A stretch of 64,000 nucleotides of DNA from Dyella psychrodurans (GTDB lineage Bacteria; Pseudomonadota; Gammaproteobacteria; Xanthomonadales; Rhodanobacteraceae), in assembly GCF_003363265.1 (NCBI RefSeq), contig NZ_QRBF01000004.1, positions 186,001-250,000 of the forward strand. The letters are read 5' to 3'. Below are positions 34,847 through 45,282 of this stretch, in pieces (positions within the stretch are counted from its first letter, which is position 1; each line of letters opens with the position of its first letter). The notes under the pieces were generated by a model. That model ran no database searches, was not told the DNA's origin, and saw only the letters and a list, made by a program, of their open reading frames with translations. A program made the translations under genes and the position numbers.

Positions 34847-36247
34847 ATGTTGTGGGCCTGCCTGTTGCTGCCGCAGTTGGCGCTGGATGGAGTCCTCCGT
34901 CACCGCGCCGATGATTCTCCGCTGGTGTTGGTGGACGGCCCCGTCAACGCGCGCACTGTGATGGCCGCCAACGCACGCGCACGTGCGGCAGGGCTGCATA
35001 TCGGACAGCGATTGACGGCGGCGCAGGCACTCCTGGCGCAATTCGATGCGATCCCTTATGACGCTGCCGAGGTCGGGCGTTGGCAACAGTTTCTCGCCGG
35101 CGTGGCCTATCGCTACAGCTCGCAAGTGGCGTTGCTGCCGCACGCGATTGTGCTTGAGGTCAGCAAAAGCCAAAGCCTGTTCGGATCGTGGTCGACGATG
35201 GAACGCCGTTTGCGCAGCGACGTCGCTGCGCTCGGTTTTCGCCATCGCGTTGCTGCGGCGCCGACGCCGCATGGCGCGTATGTGCTGGCCGGTGTCGGCG
35301 ATGGACAAACGGCCTTGAGTCACGAGGGCATGCAGCGCCTTCTCGACGATGTACCTTTGAGTAAAAGCCGTTTGCCGACGGAACCGGTGGATACGCTGCC
35401 GCGCATGGGTGTGCGGCGACTCGGGCAGTTGCTGCGCATGCCTCGCGATGGTCTGCAACGCCGATTCGGCGCCGGGCTGTTGCAAGCGATGGATCGCATG
35501 ATGGGCGATATGCCTGCGGGACTCGATCTCTACGTCCCGCCCGATGGCGTGGATTGGCACATCGAGCTATCGCACGAAGTCGAAAACATCGCTGCGCTGA
35601 TCTTCCCGTTGCGGCGCATGATAGGGGATCTTGCCGCGTATCTTTCCGGTCGCGATGGCGGCGTGCAGCGATTCCTGTTGCGGCTGGAGCATCGCGATCG
35701 CGTCGTTACCGATGTGCCGGTAGGCATGCTTTCGCCCGAACGCAGCACCGACGTCCTGTTCGACGCGGCACGCGGCCGTCTTGAACAAGTGCAATTGCCC
35801 GCGCCCGTGCTCGCCTTGCGACTGATCGCCGACGATCTTCCTGCCTTCGTTCCCACGGGCCGCGATCTGTTCGATGAACGTCCCGCCAACGCGCTACCTT
35901 TCGAGCAATTGCGCGAACGCTTGCGTGCGCGACTCGGTGATGGCGCGGTTTATCAGTGGAGTACCACCAACGATCCACGTCCGGAGCATTCGCAACGCGT
36001 TGCGGCGGAAGACGAAGGTCTACTTGAGCCACGTCCACGTCCCACGTGGTTACTGGAACGGCCCATTCCATGGCGTGGTGCGTTACGTATTGTTTCCGGC
36101 CCTGAGCGTCTGGAGACCGGTTGGTGGGACGGTGGCGATACGCGCCGCGACTATTACGTCATCGAAACCGATCTGGGTCAGCGCGCATGGGCGTTCTGTG
36201 CACCCGATGAGCAATCAGGCTGGATGCTGCACGGATGGTTTGCATGA
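34847..36247 (+). CDS. imuB: ImuB, catalytically inactive Y-family protein
   Basis: A 466-residue Y-family polymerase relative that organises the ImuA-ImuB-DnaE2 mutasome on the beta clamp. The catalytic acidic residues of Y-family enzymes are gone: the first motif reads [10 protein letters not shown] in place of DMDAFYASVE, and the SLDE motif reads [12 protein letters not shown] helix-hairpin-helix ([14 protein letters not shown]) is kept. GRDLFDER near residue 345 resembles a clamp-binding motif. Its stop overlaps the dnaE2 start by four bases, so the two are coupled. Confidence 0.94.
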   Translation: MLWACLLLPQLALDGVLRHRADDSPLVLVDGPVNARTVMAANARARAAGLHIGQRLTAAQALLAQFDAIPYDAAEVGRWQQFLAGVAYRYSSQVALLPHAIVLEVSKSQSLFGSWSTMERRLRSDVAALGFRHRVAAAPTPHGAYVLAGVGDGQTALSHEGMQRLLDDVPLSKSRLPTEPVDTLPRMGVRRLGQLLRMPRDGLQRRFGAGLLQAMDRMMGDMPAGLDLYVPPDGVDWHIELSHEVENIAALIFPLRRMIGDLAAYLSGRDGGVQRFLLRLEHRDRVVTDVPVGMLSPERSTDVLFDAARGRLEQVQLPAPVLALRLIADDLPAFVPTGRDLFDERPANALPFEQLRERLRARLGDGAVYQWSTTNDPRPEHSQRVAAEDEGLLEPRPRPTWLLERPIPWRGALRIVSGPERLETGWWDGGDTRRDYYVIETDLGQRAWAFCAPDEQSGWMLHGWFA

Positions 36248-39200
36248 CGGATTACGCCGAACTGCACTGCCTTTCCGATTTCTCGTTTCAGCGCGGCGCT
36301 TCCAGCGCGCGCGAATTGTTCGAACGCGCATCGGAGTGTGGCTATGCCGCACTGGCGATTACCGACGAATGTTCGCTCGCCGGTATCGTGCGCGCCTTGG
36401 AATCTTCCCGTGATACGAAAGTGTCGCTGATCGTCGGCACGGAAATCCAGCTCGCCGATGGCCCTAAGCTGGTATTGCTTGCAGAAAACAAACAAGGCTA
36501 TGTGTCACTGTGTCGTTTGATCACGCGAGGTCGCAGAGCATCCGAAAAAGGCGATTACCGCCTGACCCGCGCTGACATGGCCGAAGGTGCTCCGGGGGCG
36601 TTGGTGCTATGGATTCCCGAGTGCGAACCTGATCGCGAGCATGGCGCATGGGTCAAGCATCTTTTCGATGGCCGAGCATGGCTGGCGGTGGAGTTGCATC
36701 GCGATAGCGATGATGATGCACGCCTCGCTGAACTCGAGGCATTAGGCGAATCGTTGCAGTTGCCGCGCGTTGCAAGTGGCGACGTGCATATGCACGTCCG
36801 ACGGCGCTTGCCGCTGCAACATACGATGACCGCGATTCGTCATCACACGACCATAGCCAAAGCGGGTGCCGTGTTATTTCGAAATGGCGAGCGGCATCTG
36901 CGCAGGCGCTCGGCACTGGAAAAGATTTATCCCAAAGCATTACTGGATGAGAGCGTGCGCATTGCGAAGCGATGTACGTTTTCGTTGAAAGATGACTTGC
37001 ACTATCAATATCCCAAGGAACTTGTTCCCGATGGCTGCACGGCCATGCAATGGCTGCGCCATCTTGTGGCCGAAGGTGCCGCATGGCGTTGGCCCAATGG
37101 TGTGCCGGGCGACTTTCAATCAAAGATCGAGCATGAGCTGTGGTTGATCGAGGAGAAACGTTACGAGGCGTTCTTCCTTACTGTGCATGACATCGTGCGT
37201 TATGCGAGGAGCCAGCACATCCTCTGTCAAGGGCGCGGCTCGGCCGCCAATTCCATCGTGTGCTTTGCGTTGGGCATCACGGATGCCGATCCCAGAAAAA
37301 TTGATTTGCTGGTAGAGCGATTCATTTCCATCGAGCGTGACGAGCCACCCGATATTGATGTCGACTTCGAGCATGAGCGTCGCGAGGAGGTCATCCAATA
37401 CGTCTATAACAAATACGGACGCGAACGCGCTGCGCTTGCAGCGACGGTTATCAGTTACCGTACCAAAAGCGCGGTGCGCGACGTAGCCAAAGCCCTTGGG
37501 TTGCCTGAGGACCAAATCGACAAGCTTGGCCGGAGCTTTTTTCGTCTTGGAGACGCTTCTCTGGGAAGGCGTCTACGTGAGCAAGGCTTCGACCCCGACG
37601 CGCCTGTGATGCGCAAGCTTCTTGCACTGACTGCACAGTTGCTCGACAAGCCTCGTCACCTGAGCCAGCACGTGGGCGGCTTCGTCATCCACGATGCGCC
37701 GCTGCATGAACTGGTGCCGGTGGAAAATGCGACGATGCCCGATCGGACCATCATCCAGTGGGACAAGGATGACCTGGACACCATGGGTTTGCTCAAGGTC
37801 GATTGCCTGGCACTTGGCATGCTGACGTGCCTGCGCAAATGCTTTGGCATCGTTCATCGACATCGTGGCAAGGCATTGACCCTTGCCACGATCGAGCACG
37901 ACGACAAGAAAACGTATGACATGATCCAGCGCGCCGACACCGTCGGCGTGTTCCAGATCGAGAGTCGCGCGCAGATGTCGATGCTGCCTCGACTCAAACC
38001 TGCCAATTACTACGATCTGGTCGTCCAGATCGCCATCGTGCGTCCCGGTCCGATTCAGGGCGGCATGGTTCATCCTTATCTGCGTAGACGCAAGGGTGAG
38101 GAGCCGGTCGACTATCCGTCAGAAGTGCTAAAACCGGTGCTCGAACGCACCATGGGTGTACCACTCTTTCAAGAACAGGTGATGAAGCTGGCTGTGGTGG
38201 CGGCCGGCTATACACCAGGGCAGGCGGATCAATTGCGTCGCTCGATGGCAGCGTGGCGGCGTCATGGCGATATGGAAGTACACCATGAACGCATAACCCG
38301 CGGCATGCTGGAAAGAGGTTACACGCAGGCTTTCGCCGAGCAGATCTTCGAGCAGATCAAGGGCTTCGGAAGTTATGGTTTTCCGGAAAGCCACGCCGCC
38401 AGTTTCGCCAATCTCGCTTACGTCAGCAGTTGGCTGAAATGTCACGAGCCGGCTGCGTTTGCGTGCGCATTGCTCAATGCCCAGCCAATGGGTTTCTATG
38501 GACCTAGCCAGATTGTGCAGGATCTGCAACGTCGCGATATTGCAGTGCGACCGGTGGATGTGCGCCATAGCGATTGGGATTGCACGCTGGAAAGCGATCC
38601 GCGCAGTCATGGCGGTTTGGCGTTGCGGCTTGGCATGCGGCAGCTGCGTGGCTGTCGTGACGATGTGGCGTTGCGCATTTCGAAGGCGCGAGAGCAACAA
38701 GCCTTCCGCGATATCGTCGATCTGTGCACGCGCGCGCAGCTGGATCGGCGTCATCAGGATCTTCTGGCTGACGCGGGAGCTTTGCGCGGTCTCGCCGGAC
38801 ATCGTCATCGCGCGCTGTGGCTGTCGGCTGGTGTGGAATCGCAATTGCCGCTGTTCGGGCGAGAAAGCCCGCGCGAGGGCGATATCGTGTTGCCATTGCC
38901 GACAGTGGCGGAAAACGTGATCGCTGATTACGCCTATAGCGGACTGAGTCTAGGGCCGCATCCGCTCAAGCTTTTACGCCATCGATTGCGCGCGGCGCGT
39001 TTTATCGATTCGCGCAGTCTGCGCGCGCAGCAACACGAAGCGCAGGTGCGCACGGCGGGGCTGGTGACACAACGGCAACAGCCTCAGACGGCCAGCGGCG
39101 TTACCTTCATCACCATTGAAGATGAATTCGGCTGCGTGAATGTAGTTGTGTGGAATCACATCGCGCAAAGCCAGCGTCGCCCGTACCTGGAGGCGCGACT

Positions 39201-39321
39201 GCTTGCCGTCGAGGGACGCTGGGAGGCGGTGGATGGTGTAAGCCATCTCATTGCGCGGCGCTTGCATGATATGAGCGGCATGCTTGGCGACCTGGACGCG
39301 CGGTCGCGGGATTTTCATTAA
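36244..39321 (+). CDS. dnaE2: Error-prone DNA polymerase DnaE2
   Basis: A C-family DNA polymerase of 1025 residues for damage-induced mutagenic synthesis. It has an N-terminal PHP domain (about 1-210, [20 protein letters not shown]), then the polymerase domain with the catalytic aspartates in [17 protein letters not shown] near residue 367, and a C-terminal OB-fold domain ([18 protein letters not shown]). The length is right for the DnaE2 type, shorter than DnaE1. The start is the ATG at 36244 overlapping the imuB stop; the open frame to 36235 was ignored. It probably works with ImuA and ImuB. An AlkB-like gene follows after 31 bases. Confidence 0.97.
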   Translation: MTDYAELHCLSDFSFQRGASSARELFERASECGYAALAITDECSLAGIVRALESSRDTKVSLIVGTEIQLADGPKLVLLAENKQGYVSLCRLITRGRRASEKGDYRLTRADMAEGAPGALVLWIPECEPDREHGAWVKHLFDGRAWLAVELHRDSDDDARLAELEALGESLQLPRVASGDVHMHVRRRLPLQHTMTAIRHHTTIAKAGAVLFRNGERHLRRRSALEKIYPKALLDESVRIAKRCTFSLKDDLHYQYPKELVPDGCTAMQWLRHLVAEGAAWRWPNGVPGDFQSKIEHELWLIEEKRYEAFFLTVHDIVRYARSQHILCQGRGSAANSIVCFALGITDADPRKIDLLVERFISIERDEPPDIDVDFEHERREEVIQYVYNKYGRERAALAATVISYRTKSAVRDVAKALGLPEDQIDKLGRSFFRLGDASLGRRLREQGFDPDAPVMRKLLALTAQLLDKPRHLSQHVGGFVIHDAPLHELVPVENATMPDRTIIQWDKDDLDTMGLLKVDCLALGMLTCLRKCFGIVHRHRGKALTLATIEHDDKKTYDMIQRADTVGVFQIESRAQMSMLPRLKPANYYDLVVQIAIVRPGPIQGGMVHPYLRRRKGEEPVDYPSEVLKPVLERTMGVPLFQEQVMKLAVVAAGYTPGQADQLRRSMAAWRRHGDMEVHHERITRGMLERGYTQAFAEQIFEQIKGFGSYGFPESHAASFANLAYVSSWLKCHEPAAFACALLNAQPMGFYGPSQIVQDLQRRDIAVRPVDVRHSDWDCTLESDPRSHGGLALRLGMRQLRGCRDDVALRISKAREQQAFRDIVDLCTRAQLDRRHQDLLADAGALRGLAGHRHRALWLSAGVESQLPLFGRESPREGDIVLPLPTVAENVIADYAYSGLSLGPHPLKLLRHRLRAARFIDSRSLRAQQHEAQVRTAGLVTQRQQPQTASGVTFITIEDEFGCVNVVVWNHIAQSQRRPYLEARLLAVEGRWEAVDGVSHLIARRLHDMSGMLGDLDARSRDFH

Positions 39322-39352
39322 GGATTTCGCTCGCGTTGCATAGGTGATCGTT

Positions 39353-39952
39353 ATGCAGACACTACTTTTCGACGAGACGGTGCAAGCGATTGCCGATGCA
39401 TCGACTGGGCCGATTACCTATCAGCCAGGCGTGATATCACCAGCGTTGGCGTCCGCCTGGTTTTCCGCGCTGCGCGATGCCGTCGATTGGCATGCCAGTG
39501 CGCGCATGATGTACGAGCGCATGGTGGACGTGCCGCGTTTGCATACGCATTACACCATCGACGATCCCGGGCTTCCTGACGTGTTGCGCGAGGCGCTTGC
39601 CGTGGTTGGAGCGAACGTGCATGCATCGTTCAACAGCATCGGGCTGAATTTCTATCGTGATGAGCACGACAGTGTGGCGCCTCATAACGACAAGCTGCAT
39701 GAGCTGGTGCCGCATCAGCCTATCGCTTTGCTGTCGCTGGGCGCCACGCGAACCATGGTGATCCGCCGCAAGCTGCCGCCGCATTTGAAAACGGAGCTTG
39801 AATTGGAGGCGGGGAGTTTATTGCTGATGGGGTGGAATGCGCAGTTGCATTACGACCATGGCATTCCCAAGCTGCGGCGGCCGGTGGGGCCGCGGATCAG
39901 TCTGGCGTTTCGTGTCAGGCCGACACGTGCGTCCGAAACGTGGGGCGGTTGA
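39353..39952 (+). CDS. AlkB-like 2-oxoglutarate/Fe(II)-dependent dioxygenase
   Basis: A 199-residue AlkB-family oxygenase, likely removing alkyl lesions from nucleic-acid bases with iron and 2-oxoglutarate. The iron ligands are visible as HND in VAPHNDKLHELV and the histidine in LHYDHGIPKLRRP. The 2-oxoglutarate-binding arginines are in GPRISLAFRVRP. N-terminal sequence YQPGVISPALASAWFSALRD is typical. The ATG at 39353 is preferred to a GTG at 39344. It lies 31 bases after dnaE2 on the same strand and may be cotranscribed with the mutagenesis cassette. Confidence 0.9.
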   Translation: MQTLLFDETVQAIADASTGPITYQPGVISPALASAWFSALRDAVDWHASARMMYERMVDVPRLHTHYTIDDPGLPDVLREALAVVGANVHASFNSIGLNFYRDEHDSVAPHNDKLHELVPHQPIALLSLGATRTMVIRRKLPPHLKTELELEAGSLLLMGWNAQLHYDHGIPKLRRPVGPRISLAFRVRPTRASETWGG

Positions 39953-40010
39953 TAACCCGCTTTTTTGCTGGTCAATGACGGGTGTGTGAGTGTGATGGCC
40001 GAGCAGATGC

Positions 40011-40646
40011 TCAGGCGGGTTGCAGGAGAGCCCCGAGATACGCCGGATGCTCAATCACGGCACGCGCGCCCGCTACTTCAAGCTCTTCGCGACTACCGAA
40101 TCCCCACAACACGCCAATACCCGCGACGCCATTGGCCACCGCGCCTTCCATATCGAAGCGCCGATCGCCAATCATCGCCGTCTCGTGCGGCGAGGCATCG
40201 AAGTCCGTCAATGCAGCGGCGATCATCGACGCCTTCTCGCTGTGCGGACTCGACGGATGCGGCCCATACAGTTTCTCGAAGCGATGGCCAAAGGGCAGCG
40301 CATCGATGATGGGTTGCGCATGCCGATGCGGCTTGCTGGTCACGATGGCGAGTCGATGACCGGCCGCGTGCAGCTCGGCCATCAGGTCTTCAATGCCCGG
40401 ATAGATGCTGTGCTCGCGCCAGCCGAGCGTGGCGAAACGCTCGTGGTAGTACTCCACCGCCGCCTCGATGCGTTCGGCATCGTTATCCAGCAGCGGCGCG
40501 AAGCTGTGACGCAAAGGCGGGCCGATCCACGAACGCAGATCGTCCGGCGACGGCACATCGAGCTTCGCCAGCGCATGCTGGATGCATGCGCTGATCCCTG
40601 GCTCGGAATCGATCAGCGTGCCGTCGAGGTCGAACAGGCAAAGCAT
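40011..40646 (-). CDS. HAD-superfamily phosphatase (phosphoglycolate phosphatase-like)
   Basis: A 211-residue HAD hydrolase. The catalytic motif is LFDLDGTLIDSEPG; motif II IVTSKPHRHA and motif IV MIGDRRFDMEGAVANGV are present, with a helical cap of subfamily I type. It resembles Gph/PgmB-like small-molecule phosphatases and probably acts on a sugar or glycolate phosphate; the substrate is open. Its ATG overlaps the pgk stop (TAATG), so it is translated with phosphoglycerate kinase. That pairing may point to a metabolite repair or glycolysis by-product role. Confidence 0.88.
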   Translation of the reverse strand: MLCLFDLDGTLIDSEPGISACIQHALAKLDVPSPDDLRSWIGPPLRHSFAPLLDNDAERIEAAVEYYHERFATLGWREHSIYPGIEDLMAELHAAGHRLAIVTSKPHRHAQPIIDALPFGHRFEKLYGPHPSSPHSEKASMIAAALTDFDASPHETAMIGDRRFDMEGAVANGVAGIGVLWGFGSREELEVAGARAVIEHPAYLGALLQPA

Positions 40647-41824
40647 TACTTTGCAGCGCGTGCCTTGAGTGCGGTAACAGCCGGCAGCTCCTTGCCTTCG
40701 AGGAATTCCAGGAACGCGCCGCCGCCGGTGGAGATGTAGGAAACCTTGTCGGCGATGCCGTACTTGTCCACCGCGGCCAGCGTGTCGCCGCCGCCGGCGA
40801 TGGAGAAGGCCTTGGAGTCGGCCACCGCATGGGCGAGTAATTCCGTGCCCTTGCCGAAGGCATCGAACTCGAACACGCCCACCGGACCGTTCCACACCAC
40901 GGTGCCGGCCTTGGCGATCAGCTCGGCGTACTGCCTGGCGGTTTCCGGGCCGATGTCCAGGATCATCTCGCCGTCTTTGACCTGATCCACCAGTTTGACC
41001 GTGGCGGGCGCATGCGCGGAAAACTCCGGCGCGACGACCACATCCACCGGCATCGGCACCTGGGCGCCGCGACGCTTGGCATCGGCAAGCACTTTCTTGG
41101 CGGCGGGGAGGAGATCCGGCTCATACAGCGAGTTGCCTACGGGGTAACCGGCCGCTGCGATAAAGGTGTTGGCAATGCCGCCGCCCACGATCAGCTGGTC
41201 GACCTTGCCGATCAGGTTTTCGAGCAGTGTGAGTTTGGTGGACACTTTCGACCCGGCGACAATGGCGAGCAGCGGATGCGCCGGGTGTTCCAGCGCCTTG
41301 CCGAGTGCATCGAGCTCATCGCACAGCAGCGGACCGGCGGCGGCGATGGGAGCGAATTTGATCACGCCGTGTGTCGAAGCTTGCGCGCGGTGCGCGGTGC
41401 CGAAGGCATCCATCACGAACACGTCGCACAGCGCGGCGTATTTCTTGGAGAGCGCTTCGTCGTCCTTGCCTTCGCCGACATTCATGCGGCAGTTTTCCAG
41501 CACGACGACTTCGCCGGCGGCCACGTCCACGCCATCGAGGTAGTCGGCGACCAGGCGCACCGGCGTGCCGAGTTGCTCGCCCAGCCATTTCGCCACCGGC
41601 GCCAGCGAGGATTCGGCGTCGAACTGGCCTTCCTTGGGGCGACCCAGGTGCGACATCACCATCACCTTGGCGCCGGCATTGCGGGCGGCCTTGATGGTGG
41701 GCAGCGAAGCGTCCAGACGCTGGGTGGACGTGATGCGGCCGTTTTCGATCGGCACATTCAAGTCTTCGCGGATCAGCACGCGCTTGCCGCGCAGGTCGAG
41801 GTCGCTCATGCGGGTGACGGTCAC
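40646..41824 (-). CDS. pgk: Phosphoglycerate kinase
   Basis: Converts 1,3-bisphosphoglycerate and ADP to 3-phosphoglycerate and ATP, in glycolysis. The 392-residue length is right. The N-terminal [11 protein letters not shown] substrate-binding segment, [12 protein letters not shown], the ELDAL region and the nucleotide loop [17 protein letters not shown] are all present. The GTG at 41824 is chosen because AGGAG lies six bases before it; an ATG at 41809 is the alternative. It is the first gene of a coupled pair with the HAD phosphatase. Other glycolytic genes usually near pgk are not in the window. Confidence 0.97.
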   Translation of the reverse strand: MTVTRMSDLDLRGKRVLIREDLNVPIENGRITSTQRLDASLPTIKAARNAGAKVMVMSHLGRPKEGQFDAESSLAPVAKWLGEQLGTPVRLVADYLDGVDVAAGEVVVLENCRMNVGEGKDDEALSKKYAALCDVFVMDAFGTAHRAQASTHGVIKFAPIAAAGPLLCDELDALGKALEHPAHPLLAIVAGSKVSTKLTLLENLIGKVDQLIVGGGIANTFIAAAGYPVGNSLYEPDLLPAAKKVLADAKRRGAQVPMPVDVVVAPEFSAHAPATVKLVDQVKDGEMILDIGPETARQYAELIAKAGTVVWNGPVGVFEFDAFGKGTELLAHAVADSKAFSIAGGGDTLAAVDKYGIADKVSYISTGGGAFLEFLEGKELPAVTALKARAAK

Positions 41825-41953
41825 GTGATACTCCTGGCATAGCTGAGGAAGTCGGCCACCGAAGGCCGGAACCGCGTATTTTCCCGCCCGCGCCGCGTCG
41901 ATGCAAACGGCGGGGTTTACACTGTTCTCATCGTCCCTCCATGGAGTGGTCCT

Positions 41954-42619
41954 ATGGCGTCCGATCTCGTCCTTTACAGCTATTGGCGCTCCAGCGCGTC
42001 CTTTCGCGTGCGCATTGCGCTGAATCTAAAGGGTTTGCGTTACGAAACGCGGGCAGTGCACCTGGTTCGCGACGGCGGCGAGCAGCACGGGACGGGCTAT
42101 GCGGCGCTCAATCCGCAAGAACTGGTGCCGACGTTGATCGACGGCAATCGGGTGCTGACGCAGTCGATGGCGATTCTGGAATATCTGGACGAGACGCATC
42201 CGCAACCGCCGCTGCTGCCAGCCGATGCGGCGGGGCGTGCGCGCGTGCGCGAGCTGTCGCAAGTTACAGGGTGCGATATCCATCCCATCGGCAATCTGCG
42301 CGTGTTGCAGCGACTGGGCAGCCAGTTCGATGCGGACGACGAACAGAAGGCGATCTGGATGCGGCATTGGGTCGCCACGGGGTTCCATGCATTGGAAGCC
42401 ATGCTGGCGAGCAGTAAGGACACGGGGCATTTCTGCCATGGGGATACACCCACCATGGCCGACGTGTGCCTGGTGCCGCAGGTGTATAACGCACGGCGCT
42501 GGAAGGTGCCGCTGGGGGATTACCCGACGATTCTGCGCATCGATGCGTTGTGTGATTCGCACGATGCGTTTCGCGATGCGACGCCCGATCGGCAGCCGGA
42601 TGCGCCGTCACATGCTTGA
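41954..42619 (+). CDS. maiA: Maleylacetoacetate isomerase (zeta-class GST)
   Basis: Isomerises maleylacetoacetate to fumarylacetoacetate in tyrosine degradation, with glutathione as cofactor. The 221-residue protein has the zeta-class active-site motif [16 protein letters not shown] (the usual SSCS Cys is replaced by Ala), the [11 protein letters not shown] and [11 protein letters not shown] glutathione-binding parts and a helical C-terminal domain with [21 protein letters not shown]. The other tyrosine degradation genes are absent here, so a general zeta GST role is the alternative. It is divergent from pgk. Confidence 0.88.
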   Translation: MASDLVLYSYWRSSASFRVRIALNLKGLRYETRAVHLVRDGGEQHGTGYAALNPQELVPTLIDGNRVLTQSMAILEYLDETHPQPPLLPADAAGRARVRELSQVTGCDIHPIGNLRVLQRLGSQFDADDEQKAIWMRHWVATGFHALEAMLASSKDTGHFCHGDTPTMADVCLVPQVYNARRWKVPLGDYPTILRIDALCDSHDAFRDATPDRQPDAPSHA

Positions 42620-42642
42620 GCGGTCATTCCGGGGTGCTGGCT

Positions 42643-42676
42643 CTAGCGTGACGCCTTGATTAAGGCGTCACGCTAG
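42643..42676. terminator. Perfect 15-bp hairpin between maiA and pilU
   Basis: CTAGCGTGACGCCTT and its exact complement with a 4-base loop, 24 bases after the maiA stop and 18 before the convergent pilU stop. No T-run; probably bidirectional. Confidence 0.65.
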
Positions 42677-42693
42677 GCGAGAGGTATGAGGCG

Positions 42694-43809
42694 TTAGAAG
42701 CCCAGCCCGTACGGATCGTTGCCCGCCAATTCGGTACTCTCGGCGTTGCCGCCTTCCGACAGGCGAATCTTCAACGCCAGACCATCGCGCGAGTCGGCCT
42801 TCGCCAATGCTTCTTCCAGCTCGATACGGCCACTCCTGTACAGCTTGTACAACGACTGGTCGAACGTCTGCATGCCTTCCTGCAGGCTGCGATCCATCGC
42901 TTCCTTCACTTCGTGGATCTGGCCGCGGCGGATCATGTCGCGGATGAAGGGCGTGTTGAGCAGCACTTCCACCGCTGGCAAACGGCGGCCGTCCTTGCCC
43001 AGCACCAGGCGCTGGCTGATCACGGCGCGAAGGTTCAGGGCCAGGTTCATCAGCACGTTCTTGTGTGCCGATTCGGGGAAGAAGTTGAGGATGCGCTCCA
43101 GCGTCTGGTCGGCGTTGTTGGAGTGCAGCGTCGCCAGGCACAAGTGACCGGTTTCGGAGAACGCGATCGCCGCTTCCATCGTATCCGTGTCGCGGATTTC
43201 GCCGATCATGATCACGTCGGGCGCTTCGCGCATCGCATTGCGCAGGGCCTCGTGATAGGTGTGCGTATCCAGGCCCACTTCGCGCTGGTTGACGATCGAT
43301 TTCTTGTGGCGATGCAGGTATTCGATCGGGTCCTCGATGGTGAGGATATGGCCCGACGAATTGGAGTTGCGATGGTCGAGCATCGCCGCCAGCGTCGTGG
43401 ACTTACCGGAACCCGTCGCGCCCACCACCAGGATCAGTCCGCGCGGTTCCATGATCAGTTCGCGGAAAATCGGCGGCAGCTGCAATTGCTCGACGCTGGG
43501 AATTTCGCTCTTGATCGCGCGAATCACCATGCCGACTTCGCCGCGCTGCTTGAAAACGTTGATACGAAAGCGGCCGGCTTCCTTCACCGCCAGCGCCATG
43601 TTGAGTTCCAGGTCGCGCTCGAATTGCGGCACCTGGCCTTCATCCATAAGCGAATAGGCGATCTTTTTCACCATGCCGCTGGGCAGCCCGGTATTGCCGA
43701 GCGGGTAAAGCTTGCCCTCGACCTTGATGTTCACCGGGGCGCCCGTCGTCAGAAACATGTCCGACGCGCCCTTGTCCACCATCAGCTTAAGGAAGTAACC
43801 GATATCCAC
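42694..43809 (-). CDS. pilU: Type IV pilus ATPase PilU
   Basis: A hexameric cytoplasmic ATPase that assists pilus retraction. The 371-residue PilT/PilU-family protein has the Walker A motif GATGSGKST near residue 131, the Asp-box region ILTIEDPIEYLH, a Walker B-like APDVIMIGEIRD and the His-box segment FSETGHLCLATLHSNNA. The length, the MDIGYFLKLMVDKGASDMFLT start and the long C-terminal tail favour PilU over PilT. The start is a GTG at 43809. pilT is not adjacent, which is unusual; the upstream region is shared with the DUF4398 gene. Confidence 0.93.
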   Translation of the reverse strand: MDIGYFLKLMVDKGASDMFLTTGAPVNIKVEGKLYPLGNTGLPSGMVKKIAYSLMDEGQVPQFERDLELNMALAVKEAGRFRINVFKQRGEVGMVIRAIKSEIPSVEQLQLPPIFRELIMEPRGLILVVGATGSGKSTTLAAMLDHRNSNSSGHILTIEDPIEYLHRHKKSIVNQREVGLDTHTYHEALRNAMREAPDVIMIGEIRDTDTMEAAIAFSETGHLCLATLHSNNADQTLERILNFFPESAHKNVLMNLALNLRAVISQRLVLGKDGRRLPAVEVLLNTPFIRDMIRRGQIHEVKEAMDRSLQEGMQTFDQSLYKLYRSGRIELEEALAKADSRDGLALKIRLSEGGNAESTELAGNDPYGLGF

Positions 43810-43846
43810 CGTAAAGACCCCAAAATTTTACGCATTGCATTCAAGG

Positions 43847-43864
43847 ATTGTGCCCGCTCACAAT
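43847..43864. promoter_or_regulatory. Inverted repeat ATTGTG-N6-CACAAT
   Basis: A perfect 6-bp inverted repeat in the 84-base gap between the divergent pilU and lipoprotein genes. The two half-sites are two bases closer than in a CRP/Clp site (TGTGA-N6-TCACA), so another regulator is more likely. Confidence 0.3.
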
Positions 43865-43893
43865 ACGCTGTGATCCTCGGAGAGGAATGAGTG

Positions 43894-44583
43894 ATGGTGC
43901 ACACATTTTCCCCGTTACAGGAACGCGACAGGCGTTTCCCGACGGTGGTCCCGGTATGGGTGCTGGCTGCGTTGCTGGCGTTAAGCGGTTGCGCAAGCGT
44001 ACCTCCGCCGGATAGCGCGATGAATCAGGCCCAGGCCCAGTTGCAGGCGGCACGCGACGCGGGTGCGGCCGACTACGATCCGGTCGACTTCGGCTTCGCG
44101 CAGGACAAGTTCCAACAGGCCCAGGCCGCCATGGCCGACCGCAAGTATGCGCTCGCCGGCGACCTTGCGGACGAATCGCGGGCCGATGCCAACCTGGCGC
44201 GGACCAAGGCGATGCTCGGCCAGGCACGTGCCCAAATTCAGTCCAAAACCGACGCAAACAGTCAGTTGCGCTCCCAGAATGCCGAAGCGCAGTCGGAGAA
44301 CGACCAGCACTACCAGCAGCTGAAGGCCCAGCTGGCCGCCCAGCAGGCGTCCATGCAGCAGGCGGGTGGCGGAGATAATGGCGACAACGGCGCCAATCCG
44401 GCCTCGTCGTCGACCTTGCCGGCGCCGGCCGCGCCATCGAGTACCGCGCTGCCTAGCCAGGCACCGGTGCAACAAGACATGCCGGCACCTTCGTCCTCGG
44501 TACTTGGCAGTCCGCAGCAGCAAGGGCAGGGCTTCCAGACCCAGCCCGACTCTGGCCAGCAGAGCCAGGGAGGCCAGCCATGA
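43894..44583 (+). CDS. DUF4398-type lipoprotein
   Basis: A 229-residue envelope protein. A hydrophobic segment with lipobox LSGC (Cys near residue 35) follows an unusually long, charged N-terminal region. The mature part starts SVPPPDSAMNQAQAQLQAARDAGAADYDP and continues as a coiled-coil helix (DUF4398 pattern), ending in a long Pro/Ser/Gln-rich disordered tail. The next gene overlaps by four bases and encodes an exported coiled-coil protein; together they look like an envelope pair that in other genomes accompanies an OmpA-family protein, which is absent here. Confidence 0.75.
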   Translation: MVHTFSPLQERDRRFPTVVPVWVLAALLALSGCASVPPPDSAMNQAQAQLQAARDAGAADYDPVDFGFAQDKFQQAQAAMADRKYALAGDLADESRADANLARTKAMLGQARAQIQSKTDANSQLRSQNAEAQSENDQHYQQLKAQLAAQQASMQQAGGGDNGDNGANPASSSTLPAPAAPSSTALPSQAPVQQDMPAPSSSVLGSPQQQGQGFQTQPDSGQQSQGGQP

Positions 44584-45209
44584 AAAAACGTTACGCATCC
44601 ATCATTGCCGTGTCGCTGCTGGCCCTGTTCGCCAGCACCGCCGTCCAGGCGCGCAAGGACGACATGGACGTCGATCGCCTCAACAACAGCCTGAACCAGC
44701 TGGCCAGCGATCCCTCGCTCGGCACCTATGCCCAGGCCGATCAGGCGCTCGCGCGCGATGCGGTCAGCCAGCTGGCCCAGGCCAGCTCGCATGATCGGCC
44801 GCATGCGCTGTACATCGCCGAGCGCCGCGTCAACCAGGCCAAGGCCGAAGCCCAGCTGCAACTGGCGCAACGGCAGCTCAATCAGCTCGATCAGGAAAAC
44901 GCGCAGCTGCAGCTCGAACGCAGCCGCATCGATGCCACGGCCGCGCAGCAGCAGCTGGATATCCAGCGCATGCAATATCAGCTGTCGCAGCAGGAAACCG
45001 AACGTCTGCAGGCGCAAGGCCAGGCCGCCGCCGACCAGGCCGCGCAGGCCCGTGCCGAGGCCGAGCAGGCCCGCAAAGTGGCTGCCGCGCAGGGCAGAGT
45101 GGCAGCCGCCGCCAGAAAGCAGGCGGAACTGGCCGCCAAGGCCGCCAAGGCATTGCGTTCGCAGATGCAGGACAGCCAGTCCTCCGGCAGTTCCAGCGGC
45201 GGTAACTGA
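44580..45209 (+). CDS. Exported coiled-coil protein, partner of the DUF4398 lipoprotein
   Basis: A 209-residue periplasmic protein with a signal peptide (cleavage near VQA, residue 24). The mature part is almost wholly alpha-helical, Gln/Ala/Glu rich, with long heptad-like stretches from about residue 60 to 195 and a Ser/Gly tail. It has no visible catalytic motif. The start overlaps the lipoprotein stop (ATGA), so expression is coupled. It probably spans or braces the periplasm together with the lipoprotein; this is inference. Confidence 0.75.
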   Translation: MKKRYASIIAVSLLALFASTAVQARKDDMDVDRLNNSLNQLASDPSLGTYAQADQALARDAVSQLAQASSHDRPHALYIAERRVNQAKAEAQLQLAQRQLNQLDQENAQLQLERSRIDATAAQQQLDIQRMQYQLSQQETERLQAQGQAAADQAAQARAEAEQARKVAAAQGRVAAAARKQAELAAKAAKALRSQMQDSQSSGSSSGGN

Positions 45210-45245
45210 GTCTCCGCCGGCGCTGCCAGGCAGTGCCGGTTTTAC

Positions 45246-45265
45246 GGGTTTTTGATCAAAAACCC
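45246..45265. repeat. 20-base perfect palindrome
   Basis: GGGTTTTT-GATC-AAAAACCC, 37 bases after the exported coiled-coil gene. As RNA it forms an 8-bp hairpin and may end the operon; the A-run in the right arm makes it an atypical terminator. Confidence 0.5.
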
Positions 45266-45282
45266 AGCACTGATGCGGCTTC

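Noticed and set aside
43849-43862. CRP/Clp-type site between pilU and the DUF4398 gene
   Set aside because: TGTG and CACA are six bases apart; a CRP-type site needs eight. Kept only as a generic inverted repeat.
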